A stretch of 62,544 nucleotides of DNA, from positions 1-62,544 of the forward strand of contig JAHLYQ010000008.1 in assembly GCA_025127975.1 (NCBI GenBank), given 5' to 3'. The notes under the pieces are model-generated. The model saw only the letters and a list, made by a program, of their open reading frames with translations, made no database searches and was not told where the DNA came from. Below are positions 37,801 to 51,256 of this stretch, one piece after another. Origin of the DNA: Synechococcus sp. CS-1331. GTDB lineage: Bacteria > Cyanobacteriota > Cyanobacteriia > PCC-6307 > Cyanobiaceae. Every line of letters begins with the position of its first letter. Position 1 is the stretch's first letter. A program made the position numbers and the translations under genes.

Positions 37801-39119
37801 GCCAGGGGCAAAACGCCTCGGGCCCGGAGGTAGGAATTGCTGAACTGCTGCAGGGCGAGGCGGCCCTGGCGCCAGTCGAGGCTGGCACTCCAGGGCCCCA
37901 AAAGGGGGTTTTCAGACTGGCCGAAACGGGCCTGGAGCTCGGGCTGGCGCCAGGGGCCCCTGGCCTCCAAGCTGCCGCCCAGCAGCTGGTCAAGCAGCCA
38001 GGCGGGCCGGCCGGCCTGGAGCGGCAGATCGCGGGGGCTGAGGCGCCAACGGCCGCGGAGGTCAAGTCGTTGATTGAGGCGGCCGCCCAATCGCACCCAG
38101 GAGGCGCCGCGGCGCAGCTCCAGCTGGGTCAGGGCCAGACCACCTGCCTCCACCAGGCCAGTTGCCTCGACCGTGCCCTGGAGCCTGAGGGCGCCCGGCC
38201 CGGCCCAGCGCCAGTTGCTGCGAACCAGATCCAACCGTTGCCCTTGGCAGCGCAGCGGCACCGCAGCCAGCTCCAGCCGGGTGCCCCCCGGGCCGGGGCG
38301 CCACTGGATCTGGCCAAGCTGCAGCTGGCCCTGACAGGAGCGCTGGGCACCGCGCCAGCTCAGGCCAACCCGACCATCGAGGCGACCGGAGAGCTGGCCT
38401 GGGACAGGCAAGGGGCCCTGCAGGGCCGCCAGCGGAAAGGCCTGGCTGCGCAGGTTGGCCTGCCAGCGCCGCTCCTGCCAATTGCCCTCCAGCCGCAGGG
38501 CCATCTGGCCGCCGCCACGGGCGGGACGCAGCCGACCATCGAGCTCCAGGCTGCGGCGATGGGGCCTCAGGCCAAGCCGGGCGGCGAGGCGAAAGCTCTG
38601 CCCCCCCTGCGCCAGCGTCACCAGGGCAGGATCGGCCAGGCGCAGGCGCAGATCCAGGCGGGGTGGCGAAAAGCCCAATGCCAGTCGCCCAGGCACCCAG
38701 TATTGGCCCTGGCGATTGCGGCGCAGGTCGGCCCGCACCCCCGCCAGGGTCACGTGCAGCACGGGCAGGCGCAGGCGAAGACTGGCCAGGGGATCGAGGC
38801 TCACGGCCACGGATCGCACCGCCACGCTGGAGGCATCGGTGGGGCCTGCCCCAATCCGGCTGGGTCCAAGCCGCAGCCCGGCCCAAGCCAGCCCCTGGTA
38901 GGGGCCCAGCTCGAGGGGATGGCCCAGCACCCTGCCCAGGGATTGCTCCAGCCGGGGCTGCCAATGCTGGTAGAGCCGGCGCAGGGCCTGGTCCCCCCCC
39001 CAGGCAAGCAGGGCCAGGCCGGCGCCGCTGAGGGCCAGGGCGGCCCCGATCCGGCCCAGGTTTGGTAAGGGGTGAGGCGACTGGGGGGGGCCGGAATCCT
39101 GCTGGGGCAACACCGCCAT
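34863..39119 (-). CDS. TamB-like envelope protein (DUF490)
   Basis: This 1418-residue protein starts at the ATG at 39119. One N-terminal transmembrane helix (about residues 22-40, RIGAALALSGAGLALLAWGG) is followed by a very long stretch of amphipathic beta repeats that would form a lipid-carrying groove across the periplasm. The C-terminal 350 residues match the TamB/DUF490 region, including FNSSGLLRINGRLDPSLRLQ and LLSPLLGSFSDVLGQRLSFA, and end in the aromatic QIFFRF. In cyanobacteria and plastids (Tic236) such proteins assist outer-membrane assembly or lipid transport. The long upstream frame extension is antisense to ycf51 and rejected. Confidence 0.92.
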   Translation of the reverse strand: MAVLPQQDSGPPQSPHPLPNLGRIGAALALSGAGLALLAWGGDQALRRLYQHWQPRLEQSLGRVLGHPLELGPYQGLAWAGLRLGPSRIGAGPTDASSVAVRSVAVSLDPLASLRLRLPVLHVTLAGVRADLRRNRQGQYWVPGRLALGFSPPRLDLRLRLADPALVTLAQGGQSFRLAARLGLRPHRRSLELDGRLRPARGGGQMALRLEGNWQERRWQANLRSQAFPLAALQGPLPVPGQLSGRLDGRVGLSWRGAQRSCQGQLQLGQIQWRPGPGGTRLELAAVPLRCQGQRLDLVRSNWRWAGPGALRLQGTVEATGLVEAGGLALTQLELRRGASWVRLGGRLNQRLDLRGRWRLSPRDLPLQAGRPAWLLDQLLGGSLEARGPWRQPELQARFGQSENPLLGPWSASLDWRQGRLALQQFSNSYLRARGVLPLALRQGKGLVPGPLDLQLDLQRYPLSRLGLLVGSPLQGVLGASGRVRGPLSALTPDLDLRIDQPGAGPISLRETWQGQWFGDRAGGGRLAMEALAPAPSGELVARFDSRWVPRQVRLERDGGWLELVGRPRGYRWQASGLSLEGLQLALGPRGRRQPLQGQLSGQGQLELQPLAFSGDVSLDRPVFLGVWGKTAQATFRYRDRRYQAQAALAPLAGGQLELDWSGLWNGPFRSRLEGRQLSTIFLQQLGRAWPQWRGEGPPRVGRASDIGTLLIDTFGGTLDDHLQALNLARQRLAVDRAERERLRTPLEKLQRLAGSVDLDLGLEGPTLLAARADLDARAHLWSAGTDRDQALTQQPLQARFQGPLRQGSGSFSLANLPLELLALLTPVPAGLGGLASARGSYSLGGSRPELSLNLALEDARLQQTPLDLERGLIELQQGRLLVDLSLRAAGAASSVDLAGSVPLDPSQEGVELRLASRDDGLRFLTGLAQPALEWKEGSGDLQLLVRGSVAEPIANGFLRLRGGQLQFIGQRLQEVEAIVLFDFEQLELQQFSARVGEKGSVRGSGSLGLLRPGKMADGQEASLAVELAAVPFAMPRIRAVAAGQLRIGGSLNAMDIGGELAIARGNINVQPGRLASEKAPGVSVASVPELIESSWTFQQPLVLLGPEVESDASGLLRASVPNVRFVGFDNLRLSLGPDLTVGVPNLASFNSSGLLRINGRLDPSLRLQGVVRLLRGRLNLFTSTFGLDPDSPNVAVFTPSMGLIPYLDISLRTRVSDSLPVASGIGPADNLSLQTFQAEGATNSLDQLNLVRVYLSVSGPADRLADNLVLRSSPPLSQDRLLALIGGNTLAGLAGGGGTAVLATALGQTLLSPLLGSFSDVLGQRLSFALYPTYVNQAVNSGAEQRSGRVPPQLVLGAEIGLDIDERFNASVLAAPNRSDVPPQLNLNYRASELLNLQGSVDSLGAWQSQLQIFFRF

Positions 39120-39185
39120 TGCCCTGGGCTGCCCCTTGCTGCGTCTGGCGCAATATAGAAGCCATGACGAGAAGAGCCAGCCCCA

Positions 39186-39653
39186 ATGGCCGCTGAACCG
39201 ATACTGCTGACAGCGGGCCAATGGCTGGGCGCCGCCAGCGGCCTGCTGGCCATATCCACCGTGGTCGGCTACCTGGGCCGCTGGGGGATTCGCTTCCGCC
39301 TGGTGGGCATCACCAGCTTCACGGCCCTGCTGGCGATCTCCTGCCTGGCCTTCTCGGTGAGCTACACCCAGCGGGTAAGCCTGGAGGGAGCTGTGACCGT
39401 GCCGGTTGTCTATGACAATGGCGGCGATCTGCTTGTGGCGGCCGCCCCGGCCGATCTCCCCGAGGGCGCCGCAGGACCCAGCGTGCAGCAGCTGGCCGAG
39501 AACCTGCGAACCAGTGGCCGCAGCAGCGCCGATGGCCTGGTGCACGTGCGGCTGCGATGGGTGGAAGCGGTGGCGCCTGGGCTGAGCAAGCCAGTCGTGC
39601 TGGCGGAAGCCAGCCGCAGCCTGGCCACTGGCAGGGTGGAACTCCAGCCCTGA
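39186..39653 (+). CDS. ycf51: Ycf51 family protein
   Basis: This 155-residue membrane protein has two hydrophobic helices (LGAASGLLAISTVVGYLG and LVGITSFTALLAISCLAFSV). The soluble domain begins YTQRVSLEGAVTVPVVYDNG. This matches the Ycf51 family (DUF2518) of cyanobacteria and red-type plastids. Function is unknown. It diverges from the TamB-like gene, 66 bases away, and is followed 2 bases later by the next gene. Confidence 0.85.
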   Translation: MAAEPILLTAGQWLGAASGLLAISTVVGYLGRWGIRFRLVGITSFTALLAISCLAFSVSYTQRVSLEGAVTVPVVYDNGGDLLVAAAPADLPEGAAGPSVQQLAENLRTSGRSSADGLVHVRLRWVEAVAPGLSKPVVLAEASRSLATGRVELQP

Positions 39654-39655
39654 CC

Positions 39656-40039
39656 ATGTGGCAGCTGCCGGCCCACTTTGAGCGCGAGCAAGTGCAGTTA
39701 CGGGAAGCTGGCGTCGAGGGTTGGGCCCAACTGGCCAGGCTCGAAGATGCAGACCTGCGCCGCATCGGCGCAAGGGGCGGGGCAAGTGAGGCCAGGCTGA
39801 TCAAGCTGCGCGGCCAGGCCCGGCTGGTGGTGGAGGTGGATCTGCAACCCGCCGAAGCGGCCCTGCTGCTCTATGCCGGCATTGCCAGCCCCAAGGGCTT
39901 GGCGACGGCCGATCCCCAGCAGCTACTGGTGCAGATGGGCAGGTTGCAGCGCAGCCTCACCGGCAGGGCAGCCCCAACCCTTGACCTCCCCACCCTGCGC
40001 AGCTGGATCAAGCGGGCCCAACGCCGCCCCACAAACTGA
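39656..40039 (+). CDS. DUF4332-like helix-hairpin-helix protein
   Basis: This 127-residue protein consists of short helices: WAQLARLEDADLRRIGARGG, AALLLYAGIASPKGLATADP and QQLLVQMGRLQRSLTG. The alternation of 'L-x-x-A/G-I-x-S-P-x-x-L-A' resembles DUF4332 and helix-hairpin-helix proteins. It may bind nucleic acid. The ATG at 39656 is 2 bases after ycf51, so the two are coupled. Confidence 0.68.
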   Translation: MWQLPAHFEREQVQLREAGVEGWAQLARLEDADLRRIGARGGASEARLIKLRGQARLVVEVDLQPAEAALLLYAGIASPKGLATADPQQLLVQMGRLQRSLTGRAAPTLDLPTLRSWIKRAQRRPTN

Positions 40040-40100
40040 TCCAGCCCCCTCGCAATCGCCCATCCCAGCAAACTGAAATGGAAGTAGCCGACTGTTGATC

Positions 40101-40397
40101 GTGAAATCCCGCCCCCAAGCCGGGCAGCTCGCCTGGGTGGCGGCGGCGCTGGTCTTGGCGGCCAGCCCGTTTGCCCCTGGGGCCCAGGCCCAGTCCCAAC
40201 TGCTGGAGTCCGTCAAGCAGAACCCTGCCCGGGCCAAGGCCCTCTGCGCCCAGCTGCGCAACCTCAACGCCCAGGGCCTCTCAGCCACCTCCCAGCAGGC
40301 CGTCGCCCAAATTGCCCGACAGGAAAACCTCAGCCCCATGGACGCCGAGGTGCTCACCACCTATGTGATCGGGCTCCACTGCCCCGATGTGCGCTGA
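40101..40397 (+). CDS. small exported protein
   Basis: This 98-residue protein has a clear signal peptide: MKSRPQAGQLAWVAAALVLA, then SPFAPGAQA with a likely cleavage after AQA. The mature part of about 68 residues is helical, with two cysteines (KALCAQLRNLNAQG; VIGLHC). The GTG at 40101 gives a better signal peptide than TTG 40095. The stop overlaps nothing, and the hydrolase follows directly. Confidence 0.72.
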   Translation: MKSRPQAGQLAWVAAALVLAASPFAPGAQAQSQLLESVKQNPARAKALCAQLRNLNAQGLSATSQQAVAQIARQENLSPMDAEVLTTYVIGLHCPDVR

Positions 40398-42035
40398 GTG
40401 AAGGCCCCGCCCCCTGGCCGCTACGGGGTGCGCTGGCAGGACCAAGTGCGCTGGCAAGAACAAGGGATGACCTGTCGCGATGGCACCAGCCTGGCCAGTC
40501 GCATCTGGAGCCCTCAGGCACCAGGCCCCTGGCCCGTGCTGCTGATGCGCCAGCCCTACGGGCGGGCAATCGCCTCCACCATCACCTACGCCCACCCCAG
40601 CTGGTATGCCTCCCACGGCTTCCTGGTGGTGGTGCAGGACGTGCGGGGCAAGGGGGACTCCGGCGGCGAGTTCGGGGGATTTGCCCAGGAAGCCGCCGAT
40701 GGGGCCGACAGCATCCGCTGGGCCCGCCAGCTTGAGGGCAGCAACGGCCAGGTGGGCTGCTACGGCTTTTCCTACCAGGGCCTGACCCAGCTGCTCAGCG
40801 ACGACCCCACGGCAATCCCCGATTGCCTGGCACCGGCCATGACCGGCCTGAACGAGTGCTGCGACTGGGCCGTGACAGGGGGCGCCCACTGGTGGGCCCT
40901 GGGCCTGGGCTGGGGGCTGCAACTCGCGGCCCAGCGCTGCCAGAGGCGCGGCGATGGCAGCGGTTGGCGGGCGATCAGGCGCAGCCTGGAAACGGGCAGC
41001 TTTCTGGAAGAGGGGCTGGAGCTGCTGGAGCGCCATGATCCCGAGGGCATGGCCAGGCGCTGGCTGCTGGAGCCTGCAAACGGCAACTGGCCCTGCCATC
41101 GGCCGCCCCCAACCCTGTTGCGCCAGCCGATGCTGCTGATCGGAGGCTGGTGGGACCCCCACCTGGGCGGGATCCTGGACCTCTGGGCCCAATCCCGCCT
41201 CGCCGGCGGCCTGCCCACCCTGCGGATCGGCGCCTGGAGCCATACCAATTGGCAGGGGGGCATCGATCGGCTGCAGCTGGCCTTCTTCCAGCACCATCTG
41301 CAGCGCCAGCCCCTCCCCCCTGAGCTGCTCGCCCCAGCCCTGCTGGAAGACGCCAGCAGCCATAGCTGGCAGGCGCCGGCAGCGCCATCGATCCAGCCGG
41401 TCTGGGGCTTGGCGAGCGGCGGACTCGCCGCCATCGATTCCCAGGAGGGCCAGCTGCTTTCCCCCCAAGCCAGCTGGGGGGAGGTGACCCTGGTGCACGA
41501 TCCCTGGCGACCAGTTCCGGGCAGGGGGGGGCACCTGGGGCTCGATCCGGGACCCTGCCAGCGGGGCGACATCGACCAACGCGGGGATGTGGCCTGCTTC
41601 ACCAGCGCGCCCTTGCCCCGGCCGCTCCGGCTTGAGGGCCAGCCGCGGCTGAGCATTGCAGTGGAGGCCGATCAGCCGAGCTTCGACCTCTGCGCAGCCC
41701 TTTCGGTGCTGGACAGCACGGGCACCAGCGTCCTCCAGCTCAGCACCGGCATGGCCCGCTGCCACCGGCAGCCCGGCCGGAGCTCGGTGCTGCTGGTGCA
41801 ACTGCAGCCCCTGCTGGCCAGCCTGGCCGCCGGCCAGCGGCTGCGGCTCTCCCTGGCGGGGGCGGCCTGGCCCCAGATCGGCCTCAACCCTGGCAATGGC
41901 GACGATCCCCCTGGGCCCAGCGGCCCCAGCCACCGGGTGATCAGCCTCAGGCTCGATCTCCAGGGGTCGAGCCTGGAACTGATGCCGCTGCTGGATCTAG
42001 ATCTTGGTGCTGATGGAGACCCTGGGGCAAACTGA
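40398..42035 (+). CDS. CocE/NonD-family alpha/beta hydrolase
   Basis: This 545-residue enzyme of the X-Pro dipeptidyl-peptidase (S15) clan has LLMRQPYGRAIASTITYAHP, VVVQDVRGKGDSGGEF and the nucleophile elbow CYGFSYQGLTQLL with the catalytic Ser. The acid is in IGGWWDPHLGGI and the His in IGAWSHTNWQGG. A C-terminal jelly-roll domain follows (from about 400). It would hydrolyse an ester or peptide; the substrate is unknown. The start is the GTG at 40398. Confidence 0.88.
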   Translation: MKAPPPGRYGVRWQDQVRWQEQGMTCRDGTSLASRIWSPQAPGPWPVLLMRQPYGRAIASTITYAHPSWYASHGFLVVVQDVRGKGDSGGEFGGFAQEAADGADSIRWARQLEGSNGQVGCYGFSYQGLTQLLSDDPTAIPDCLAPAMTGLNECCDWAVTGGAHWWALGLGWGLQLAAQRCQRRGDGSGWRAIRRSLETGSFLEEGLELLERHDPEGMARRWLLEPANGNWPCHRPPPTLLRQPMLLIGGWWDPHLGGILDLWAQSRLAGGLPTLRIGAWSHTNWQGGIDRLQLAFFQHHLQRQPLPPELLAPALLEDASSHSWQAPAAPSIQPVWGLASGGLAAIDSQEGQLLSPQASWGEVTLVHDPWRPVPGRGGHLGLDPGPCQRGDIDQRGDVACFTSAPLPRPLRLEGQPRLSIAVEADQPSFDLCAALSVLDSTGTSVLQLSTGMARCHRQPGRSSVLLVQLQPLLASLAAGQRLRLSLAGAAWPQIGLNPGNGDDPPGPSGPSHRVISLRLDLQGSSLELMPLLDLDLGADGDPGAN

Positions 42036-42056
42036 GCCTCTTCCACTGTCTCCCCG

Positions 42057-42842
42057 ATGCAGATGCGCTACCTGCGCTCCCCTCGCCGCCCAGCCAGCCT
42101 CGCTCTCCTGGCCCTGGCCACCGCCATCTGCATGGGAGCTGGTCCCGGCCTTCCTGCAACCGGGCTGGCCGCCCAGGAGCAGGCTGCTGACGGGAATCTG
42201 CCGGGCCTCAGCGTTGAGGACGCGCGGGCGGCAGCGAACCGGATCCTGAAGGCAGTGCAGAGTCGGGATGCCAACCTTCGCTTCAGCCAGTTCTCCCCTG
42301 AACTGAAGGCAGCCAGCAGCCCATCGATGGTGGCTGCCACCATGCGTACCCAACCCCAACTGCTGAGCTGGAAGCTGCTCAGCGTCCAGCGCGGCCTGCG
42401 CAGCACCACCGTGGAGGTCAGTCTCAACACGAGCGCCGGCAAGCAGGAGGTGTTCCTGGTGCTCAATGGCGCCGGACAGATCAGCGGTTACCACATCGAT
42501 CTGGCCGATCAGGCCCCCAGCCTGGTGGCCAGGAAATTTGTCACGGCCCTCAGCACTGGCCACTTCATCTCTGCCCGCGGCTTTCTCAGCCTGGAATTGC
42601 AGCGGGAGATCGACGTTGCCAGCCTGCAGGCTCGCTGGCAGCAGCTCCAGCGCCAGACCGGAGATTTTGTGCGCATCAACAAGGCCGTTGAAGCGGGCAG
42701 CAGCGCTGACCAGCACCTGGTTTTGGTTTACACCGAATTCAACCGACTGAGCGACTCCCTGTTTGTGCTTCTCGACAACAACAATCAGATCATTGGCGTC
42801 GATTTCCCCAGTGACCCGGTCAGCCCCAAGCCAGTTCCCTGA
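42057..42842 (+). CDS. exported protein with two DUF3887-like domains
   Basis: This 261-residue protein has a signal peptide (LRSPRRPASLALLALATAIC followed by MGAG and an AxA-type site near GLAAQ). Two similar domains follow: ANRILKAVQSRDANLRFSQF through VFLVLNGAGQISGYHID, and KFVTALSTGHFISARGFLSL through LFVLLDNNNQIIGVDF. Each resembles DUF3887, an NTF2-like fold. The internal duplication is visible by eye. Function is unknown. Confidence 0.7.
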   Translation: MQMRYLRSPRRPASLALLALATAICMGAGPGLPATGLAAQEQAADGNLPGLSVEDARAAANRILKAVQSRDANLRFSQFSPELKAASSPSMVAATMRTQPQLLSWKLLSVQRGLRSTTVEVSLNTSAGKQEVFLVLNGAGQISGYHIDLADQAPSLVARKFVTALSTGHFISARGFLSLELQREIDVASLQARWQQLQRQTGDFVRINKAVEAGSSADQHLVLVYTEFNRLSDSLFVLLDNNNQIIGVDFPSDPVSPKPVP

Positions 42843-42884
42843 ACCCGCTGCCGCCTAAGCTCGCTGATCGCTCGCTGCTGGTTC

Positions 42885-45167
<2,283 letters not shown>

Positions 45168-45193
45168 GTTCGCGCTCCGTGCCGCTTTCAGCC

Positions 45194-46252
45194 ATGACCG
45201 AAACCGCCCCCCTGCTGCTGCGCGCCGCCCGAGGTGAGCAGGTGGAGCGGCCGCCCGTGTGGATGATGCGCCAGGCCGGCCGTTACATGAAGGTCTACCG
45301 CGACCTGCGCGACCGCCACCCCGGCTTCCGTGAGCGCTCGGAGAACCCCGATCTCTCCTTTGAGATCTCGATGCAGCCCTTCCACGCCTTCAAACCCGAC
45401 GGCGTGATCCTCTTCTCCGACATCCTGACGCCGCTGCCGGGCATGGGGATCAACTTCGACATCGTCGAGAGCCAGGGCCCCCTGATCCAGGAGCCCATCC
45501 GCAACCTGGCCCAGGTGGAGGCCCTGCGGCCGCTGCAGCCGGCCGAGAGCATGTCTTTTGTCGGCGATGTGCTGACGCGCCTGCGCCAGGCCGTGGGCAA
45601 CGAGGCCGCCGTGCTGGGTTTTGTGGGTGCCCCCTGGACCCTGGCCGCCTACGTGGTGGAGGGCAAGAGCAGCAAGAACTATGCGGTGATCAAGGCCATG
45701 GCCTTCCACGAGCCTGAGCTGCTGCACAAGCTCCTAGACCACTTCGCCGAATCGATCGCCGCCTACCTGCGCTTCCAGATCGATTCGGGAGCCCAGGTGG
45801 TGCAGATGTTCGATTCCTGGGCCGGCCAGCTCAGCCCCATGGATTACGACACCTTCGCGGCGCCTTATCAGAAGAAGGTGGTGGATCTGGTCAAGCAGAC
45901 CCATCCCGATACCCCCTTCATCCTCTACATCTCCGGCAGCGCCGGCGTGCTTGAGCGCATGGCCCGCACGGGCGTCGACATTATTTCGCTGGACTGGACC
46001 GTGGACATGGCCGAGGGTCTGGCCCGCCTCCCCGAGCACCTGGGCGTGCAGGGCAACGTGGACCCCGGCTTGCTGTTTGGCACCCCAGAGGCCATCCGCG
46101 ATCGCATCGACGACACCGTGCGCAAGGCCCGCGGCCGCAGGCACATCCTCAACCTCGGCCACGGCATCCTGCCGGGTACCCCGGAAGAGAATGGCCGCGC
46201 CTTTTTTGAGGCAGGTAAATCGGTGATGGAGCGCCTCGGAGCCCTGGCTTGA
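45194..46252 (+). CDS. hemE: uroporphyrinogen decarboxylase
   Basis: HemE converts uroporphyrinogen III to coproporphyrinogen III in haem and chlorophyll synthesis. Motifs seen are [74 protein letters not shown] and [20 protein letters not shown]. From the ATG at 45194 the protein has 352 residues. A GTG at 45179 would add 5 residues. The stop overlaps the next gene by 4 bases. Confidence 0.96.
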   Translation: MTETAPLLLRAARGEQVERPPVWMMRQAGRYMKVYRDLRDRHPGFRERSENPDLSFEISMQPFHAFKPDGVILFSDILTPLPGMGINFDIVESQGPLIQEPIRNLAQVEALRPLQPAESMSFVGDVLTRLRQAVGNEAAVLGFVGAPWTLAAYVVEGKSSKNYAVIKAMAFHEPELLHKLLDHFAESIAAYLRFQIDSGAQVVQMFDSWAGQLSPMDYDTFAAPYQKKVVDLVKQTHPDTPFILYISGSAGVLERMARTGVDIISLDWTVDMAEGLARLPEHLGVQGNVDPGLLFGTPEAIRDRIDDTVRKARGRRHILNLGHGILPGTPEENGRAFFEAGKSVMERLGALA

Positions 46253-47259
46253 AGGCCGCCCCAGCCCGGATCCTGATCACCGGGGCATCGGGCTGCGTCG
46301 GCCAGCACATCGCCGCCCAGCTCTACCGCGACACCGACGCCGAACTCCTGCTGCTGCTACGCGATCCGGCCAAGCTCACCGCCGTTCCGGCCAACGATCC
46401 CCGCATCACCCTGCTGGTGGCAGACCTGCGGGAGCTCACCCCCCACGCCGGGGCGATCGCCACCGCCACCCGGGTGATTCACACGGCCACGGCCTGGGGC
46501 GACCCGGAGCGGGCCATGGCGGTGAACGTGGTGGCCGTGAAGCAGCTGCTGGCCTTCACCAGCCCGGAGTGGCTTGAGCAGGTGATCTATTTCTCCACCG
46601 CTTCCCTGCTCAACCGGCAGCTGGAGCTGCTGCCCGAGGCCCTCAGCGAGGGCACCGAATACATCCAAACCAAGGCCCTTTGCCTGCAGCAGCTGGAGCA
46701 GCACCCCCTGGCCGAGCGGATCGTGGCGGTCTTTCCCACCCTGGTGTTCGGCGGTGCGGTGGATGGCAAGGGGCCCTTCCCCACCAGCTACCTCACGGCG
46801 GGGCTGGGCGAGGCCTGTCGCTGGCTGTGGCTGGCGAAATGGCTGCGGGCCGATGCCAGCTTCCACTTCATCCACGCCGCCGACATCGCCCAGGTGTGCT
46901 GCCACCTGGCCACCAGGCCCCACCAGAGCAACCCGGAGCCGGGTCAGGGTGCGTTGCGGCGCCTGGTGCTGGGCCAGCCCGCCATCAGCGTCGATGCCAC
47001 GGTCAGCCAGCTGTGCCGCTGGCGCCGCAGCTGGCGGCCGCCCCTGGGCCTCAATCTCCAGGGGGCGCTGATCGAGGCCCTGATCAAGCTGCTGCGCATC
47101 GAGGTCAACGCCTGGGATCGCTTCTCGATTCGCCAGCGCCATTTCGTCCACGAGCCGGTGAGTCCGCCGGAGCGCTTCGGCCTGGTGAGCCATGCCGCCA
47201 GCCTGGCGGCGGTATTTGAGCAGGCCCGGCTTCCCCACCGGGGGCGGCCAGGCTCCTGA
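46249..47259 (+). CDS. NAD(P)-dependent epimerase/dehydratase
   Basis: This 336-residue extended short-chain dehydrogenase begins [20 protein letters not shown], the TGxxGxxG dinucleotide loop. [20 protein letters not shown] is the usual fourth strand region. The catalytic Tyr and Lys are at [17 protein letters not shown] (Y-x3-K). [20 protein letters not shown] is also typical. The start is a TTG at 46249 overlapping the hemE stop. Substrate is not assignable; linkage to hemE suggests, but does not prove, a link to tetrapyrrole metabolism. Confidence 0.83.
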   Translation: MKAAPARILITGASGCVGQHIAAQLYRDTDAELLLLLRDPAKLTAVPANDPRITLLVADLRELTPHAGAIATATRVIHTATAWGDPERAMAVNVVAVKQLLAFTSPEWLEQVIYFSTASLLNRQLELLPEALSEGTEYIQTKALCLQQLEQHPLAERIVAVFPTLVFGGAVDGKGPFPTSYLTAGLGEACRWLWLAKWLRADASFHFIHAADIAQVCCHLATRPHQSNPEPGQGALRRLVLGQPAISVDATVSQLCRWRRSWRPPLGLNLQGALIEALIKLLRIEVNAWDRFSIRQRHFVHEPVSPPERFGLVSHAASLAAVFEQARLPHRGRPGS

Positions 47260-47363
47260 GCCGGCCCTGGGTGGCAAATGTTGCGAACCTGATTGCCTGG
47301 GGTCACAACAGGCCCCATCACCACTTAATTTTGAGAAGTAGCCCATGCTTTAAGCGCCCTCCC

Positions 47364-47705
47364 ATGCGCCGACTCCTCTCTTTGATTGCCCTCTGCCTGG
47401 CGCTCGTGCTGGGTGCCTCCCCGAGCTTCGCCGCCGATGCGGCCCACGGCGGCCAGATCTTCTCCGCCAACTGCGCGGCTTGTCACATGGGTGGCGGCAA
47501 CGTGGTGAATGCCGAGCGCACCCTCAAGCAGGATGCCCTCGAGGCCTACCTGGCCAACTACGCCACCGACCATGAATCCGCCATTGCCTACCAGGTGACC
47601 AACGGCAAAAACGCCATGCCTGCCTTCGGTGGCAAGCTCAGTGAAGGCGACATCGCCGATGTGGCCGCCTACGTCGAAGAGATGTCCGCCAAGGGCTGGG
47701 CCTGA
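47364..47705 (+). CDS. petJ: cytochrome c6
   Basis: This 113-residue precursor has a signal peptide (MRRLLSLIALCLALVLGASP, then SFAA) for the thylakoid lumen. The mature protein of about 88 residues has the haem site CAACHMGGGN and the axial Met in NGKNAMPAFGGKLSEGDIAD. Cytochrome c6 carries electrons from cytochrome b6f to photosystem I. The ATG at 47364 directly precedes the signal sequence; the upstream frame is rejected. Confidence 0.95.
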   Translation: MRRLLSLIALCLALVLGASPSFAADAAHGGQIFSANCAACHMGGGNVVNAERTLKQDALEAYLANYATDHESAIAYQVTNGKNAMPAFGGKLSEGDIADVAAYVEEMSAKGWA

Positions 47706-47725
47706 TCAACTAGGCCTGATCAACT
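47698..47725. repeat. 14-bp tandem duplication at the petJ stop
   Basis: GGCCTGATCAACTA occurs twice in tandem. The first copy contains the petJ stop codon (TGA, 47703-47705). Confidence 0.9.
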
Positions 47726-47752
47726 AACCCGATCAGCTTCACCGCTTCAGCC

Positions 47753-47781
47753 AAGCCCCGGCAGCAGCCGGGGCTTTTTAA
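47753..47781 (+). terminator. intrinsic terminator of petJ
   Basis: AAGCCCCGGC (47753-47762), loop AGCA, and GCCGGGGCTT (47767-47776) form a perfect 10-bp stem, followed by TTTTA on the plus strand. Confidence 0.92.
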
Positions 47782-47811
47782 TGGGCTGGTGCCTGGTCTG
47801 GAGCGCCTAAA

Positions 47812-48003
47812 TCACTCCCGGCCGCGCCTGGCAGCCAGAACGGCCAGATAGAGATCTTCAGGAACCTCGCGGATGTCGTACTCGCTGGGGAGCACCCCAT
47901 GCACATGGCGATGGACCACCATCCAGCAATTGCGTTCAGGGTCTCGGGCGGTGGAGTCAAACTCGCAGGATTCGGCAGCAAGCCGCTCAATTAACGGATC
48001 CAT
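47812..48003 (-). CDS. small conserved hypothetical protein
   Basis: This 63-residue protein begins MDPLIERLAAESCEFDSTAR and ends in the basic ARRGRE. HRHVHGVLPSEYDIREVPED is its central block. It looks like a real gene because composition and codon use match the neighbours, but I cannot assign a family. The ATG at 48003 is preferred; longer readings run into noncoding sequence. Confidence 0.65.
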   Translation of the reverse strand: MDPLIERLAAESCEFDSTARDPERNCWMVVHRHVHGVLPSEYDIREVPEDLYLAVLAARRGRE

Positions 48004-48071
48004 CACGTCAGCCAACGCCAGCAATCCCGGTACTAGGCCAGAGTGGCCTGAGTCCCAACCCTCTGTAAAGC

Positions 48072-48335
48072 ATGCTGGCTGCCCTGATTGGTCTGGCCGC
48101 CCTGCTCGCCAGCGCCGCCCCAGCCCTGGCCCAATCCCCCATCGGTGACTCCTGTCCCCTGGTGGTTCCGCCAGGCCAGCGCTTGCTCCAACCCAGGCGG
48201 ATCCAGCCCGATCAGGTGAAGGGCAAGAACGCCATGGGCTGCCTCTCCCCCGCCGATGCGGTGTATGGGGCCGATGGCTGTCCGCTCCGCCTCTGCAATC
48301 CCGATGCCGGGGTGATTCAGCTGCCACTTCCATAG
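48072..48335 (+). CDS. small exported Cys-containing protein
   Basis: This 87-residue protein has a short signal peptide (MLAALIGLAALLASAAPALA). The mature part of about 66 residues has four cysteines (DSCPLVVPPGQ, NAMGCLSPAD, GCPLRLCNPD), which could form two disulphides. Function is unknown. The ATG at 48072 directly precedes the signal sequence. Confidence 0.65.
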   Translation: MLAALIGLAALLASAAPALAQSPIGDSCPLVVPPGQRLLQPRRIQPDQVKGKNAMGCLSPADAVYGADGCPLRLCNPDAGVIQLPLP

Positions 48336-48468
48336 GCACCTGCCATAGGCCGTCTCCATAGTCACCTGGCATAGGCCGGTTCTCACGCCCAGCTGATTCG
48401 GCCTCCCGGGGTGCCAGCTTCTGGCTCTGCCCATAGCTTTGAAGCACGGCTCCATTCCAGAGGTTCCC

Positions 48469-51089
<2,621 letters not shown>

Positions 51090-51093
<4 letters not shown>

Positions 51094-51256
51094 CCAGCGA
51101 GGGCCTGGCGGATGGCCGGGGTCTCGGCCCAGCTCCGTCGTTTGCGGCACAGCTGCATCGCCCGAGCCATGAAGCCAAGGCAGCGGAGAAGTCGAAGGGT
51201 GGAAGTTTGGCCGGCAGGGCATTGGCCTGCTCAGGAGTGAGGGGAATGGCAGCCAT
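51090..51256 (-). pseudogene. small frameshifted gene next to clpB
   Basis: An ATG at 51256 opens MAAIPLTPEQANALPAKLPP and FDFSA, but this frame then runs antisense into clpB. In the next frame, 51090-51203 reads TLRLLRCLGFMARAMQLCRK followed by RRSWAETPAIRQALAG and a stop at the clpB end. Together they would make a protein of about 55 residues with one frameshift near 51190-51200. Either this is a broken gene or a sequencing error in an intact one. Confidence 0.45.

Noticed and set aside
37338..39068. 576-residue plus-strand open frame
   Set aside because: It is antisense to the TamB-like gene and has no recognisable domain.
39120..39785. N-terminal extension of the TamB-like frame
   Set aside because: It is antisense to ycf51; the ATG at 39119 directly precedes the transmembrane helix.
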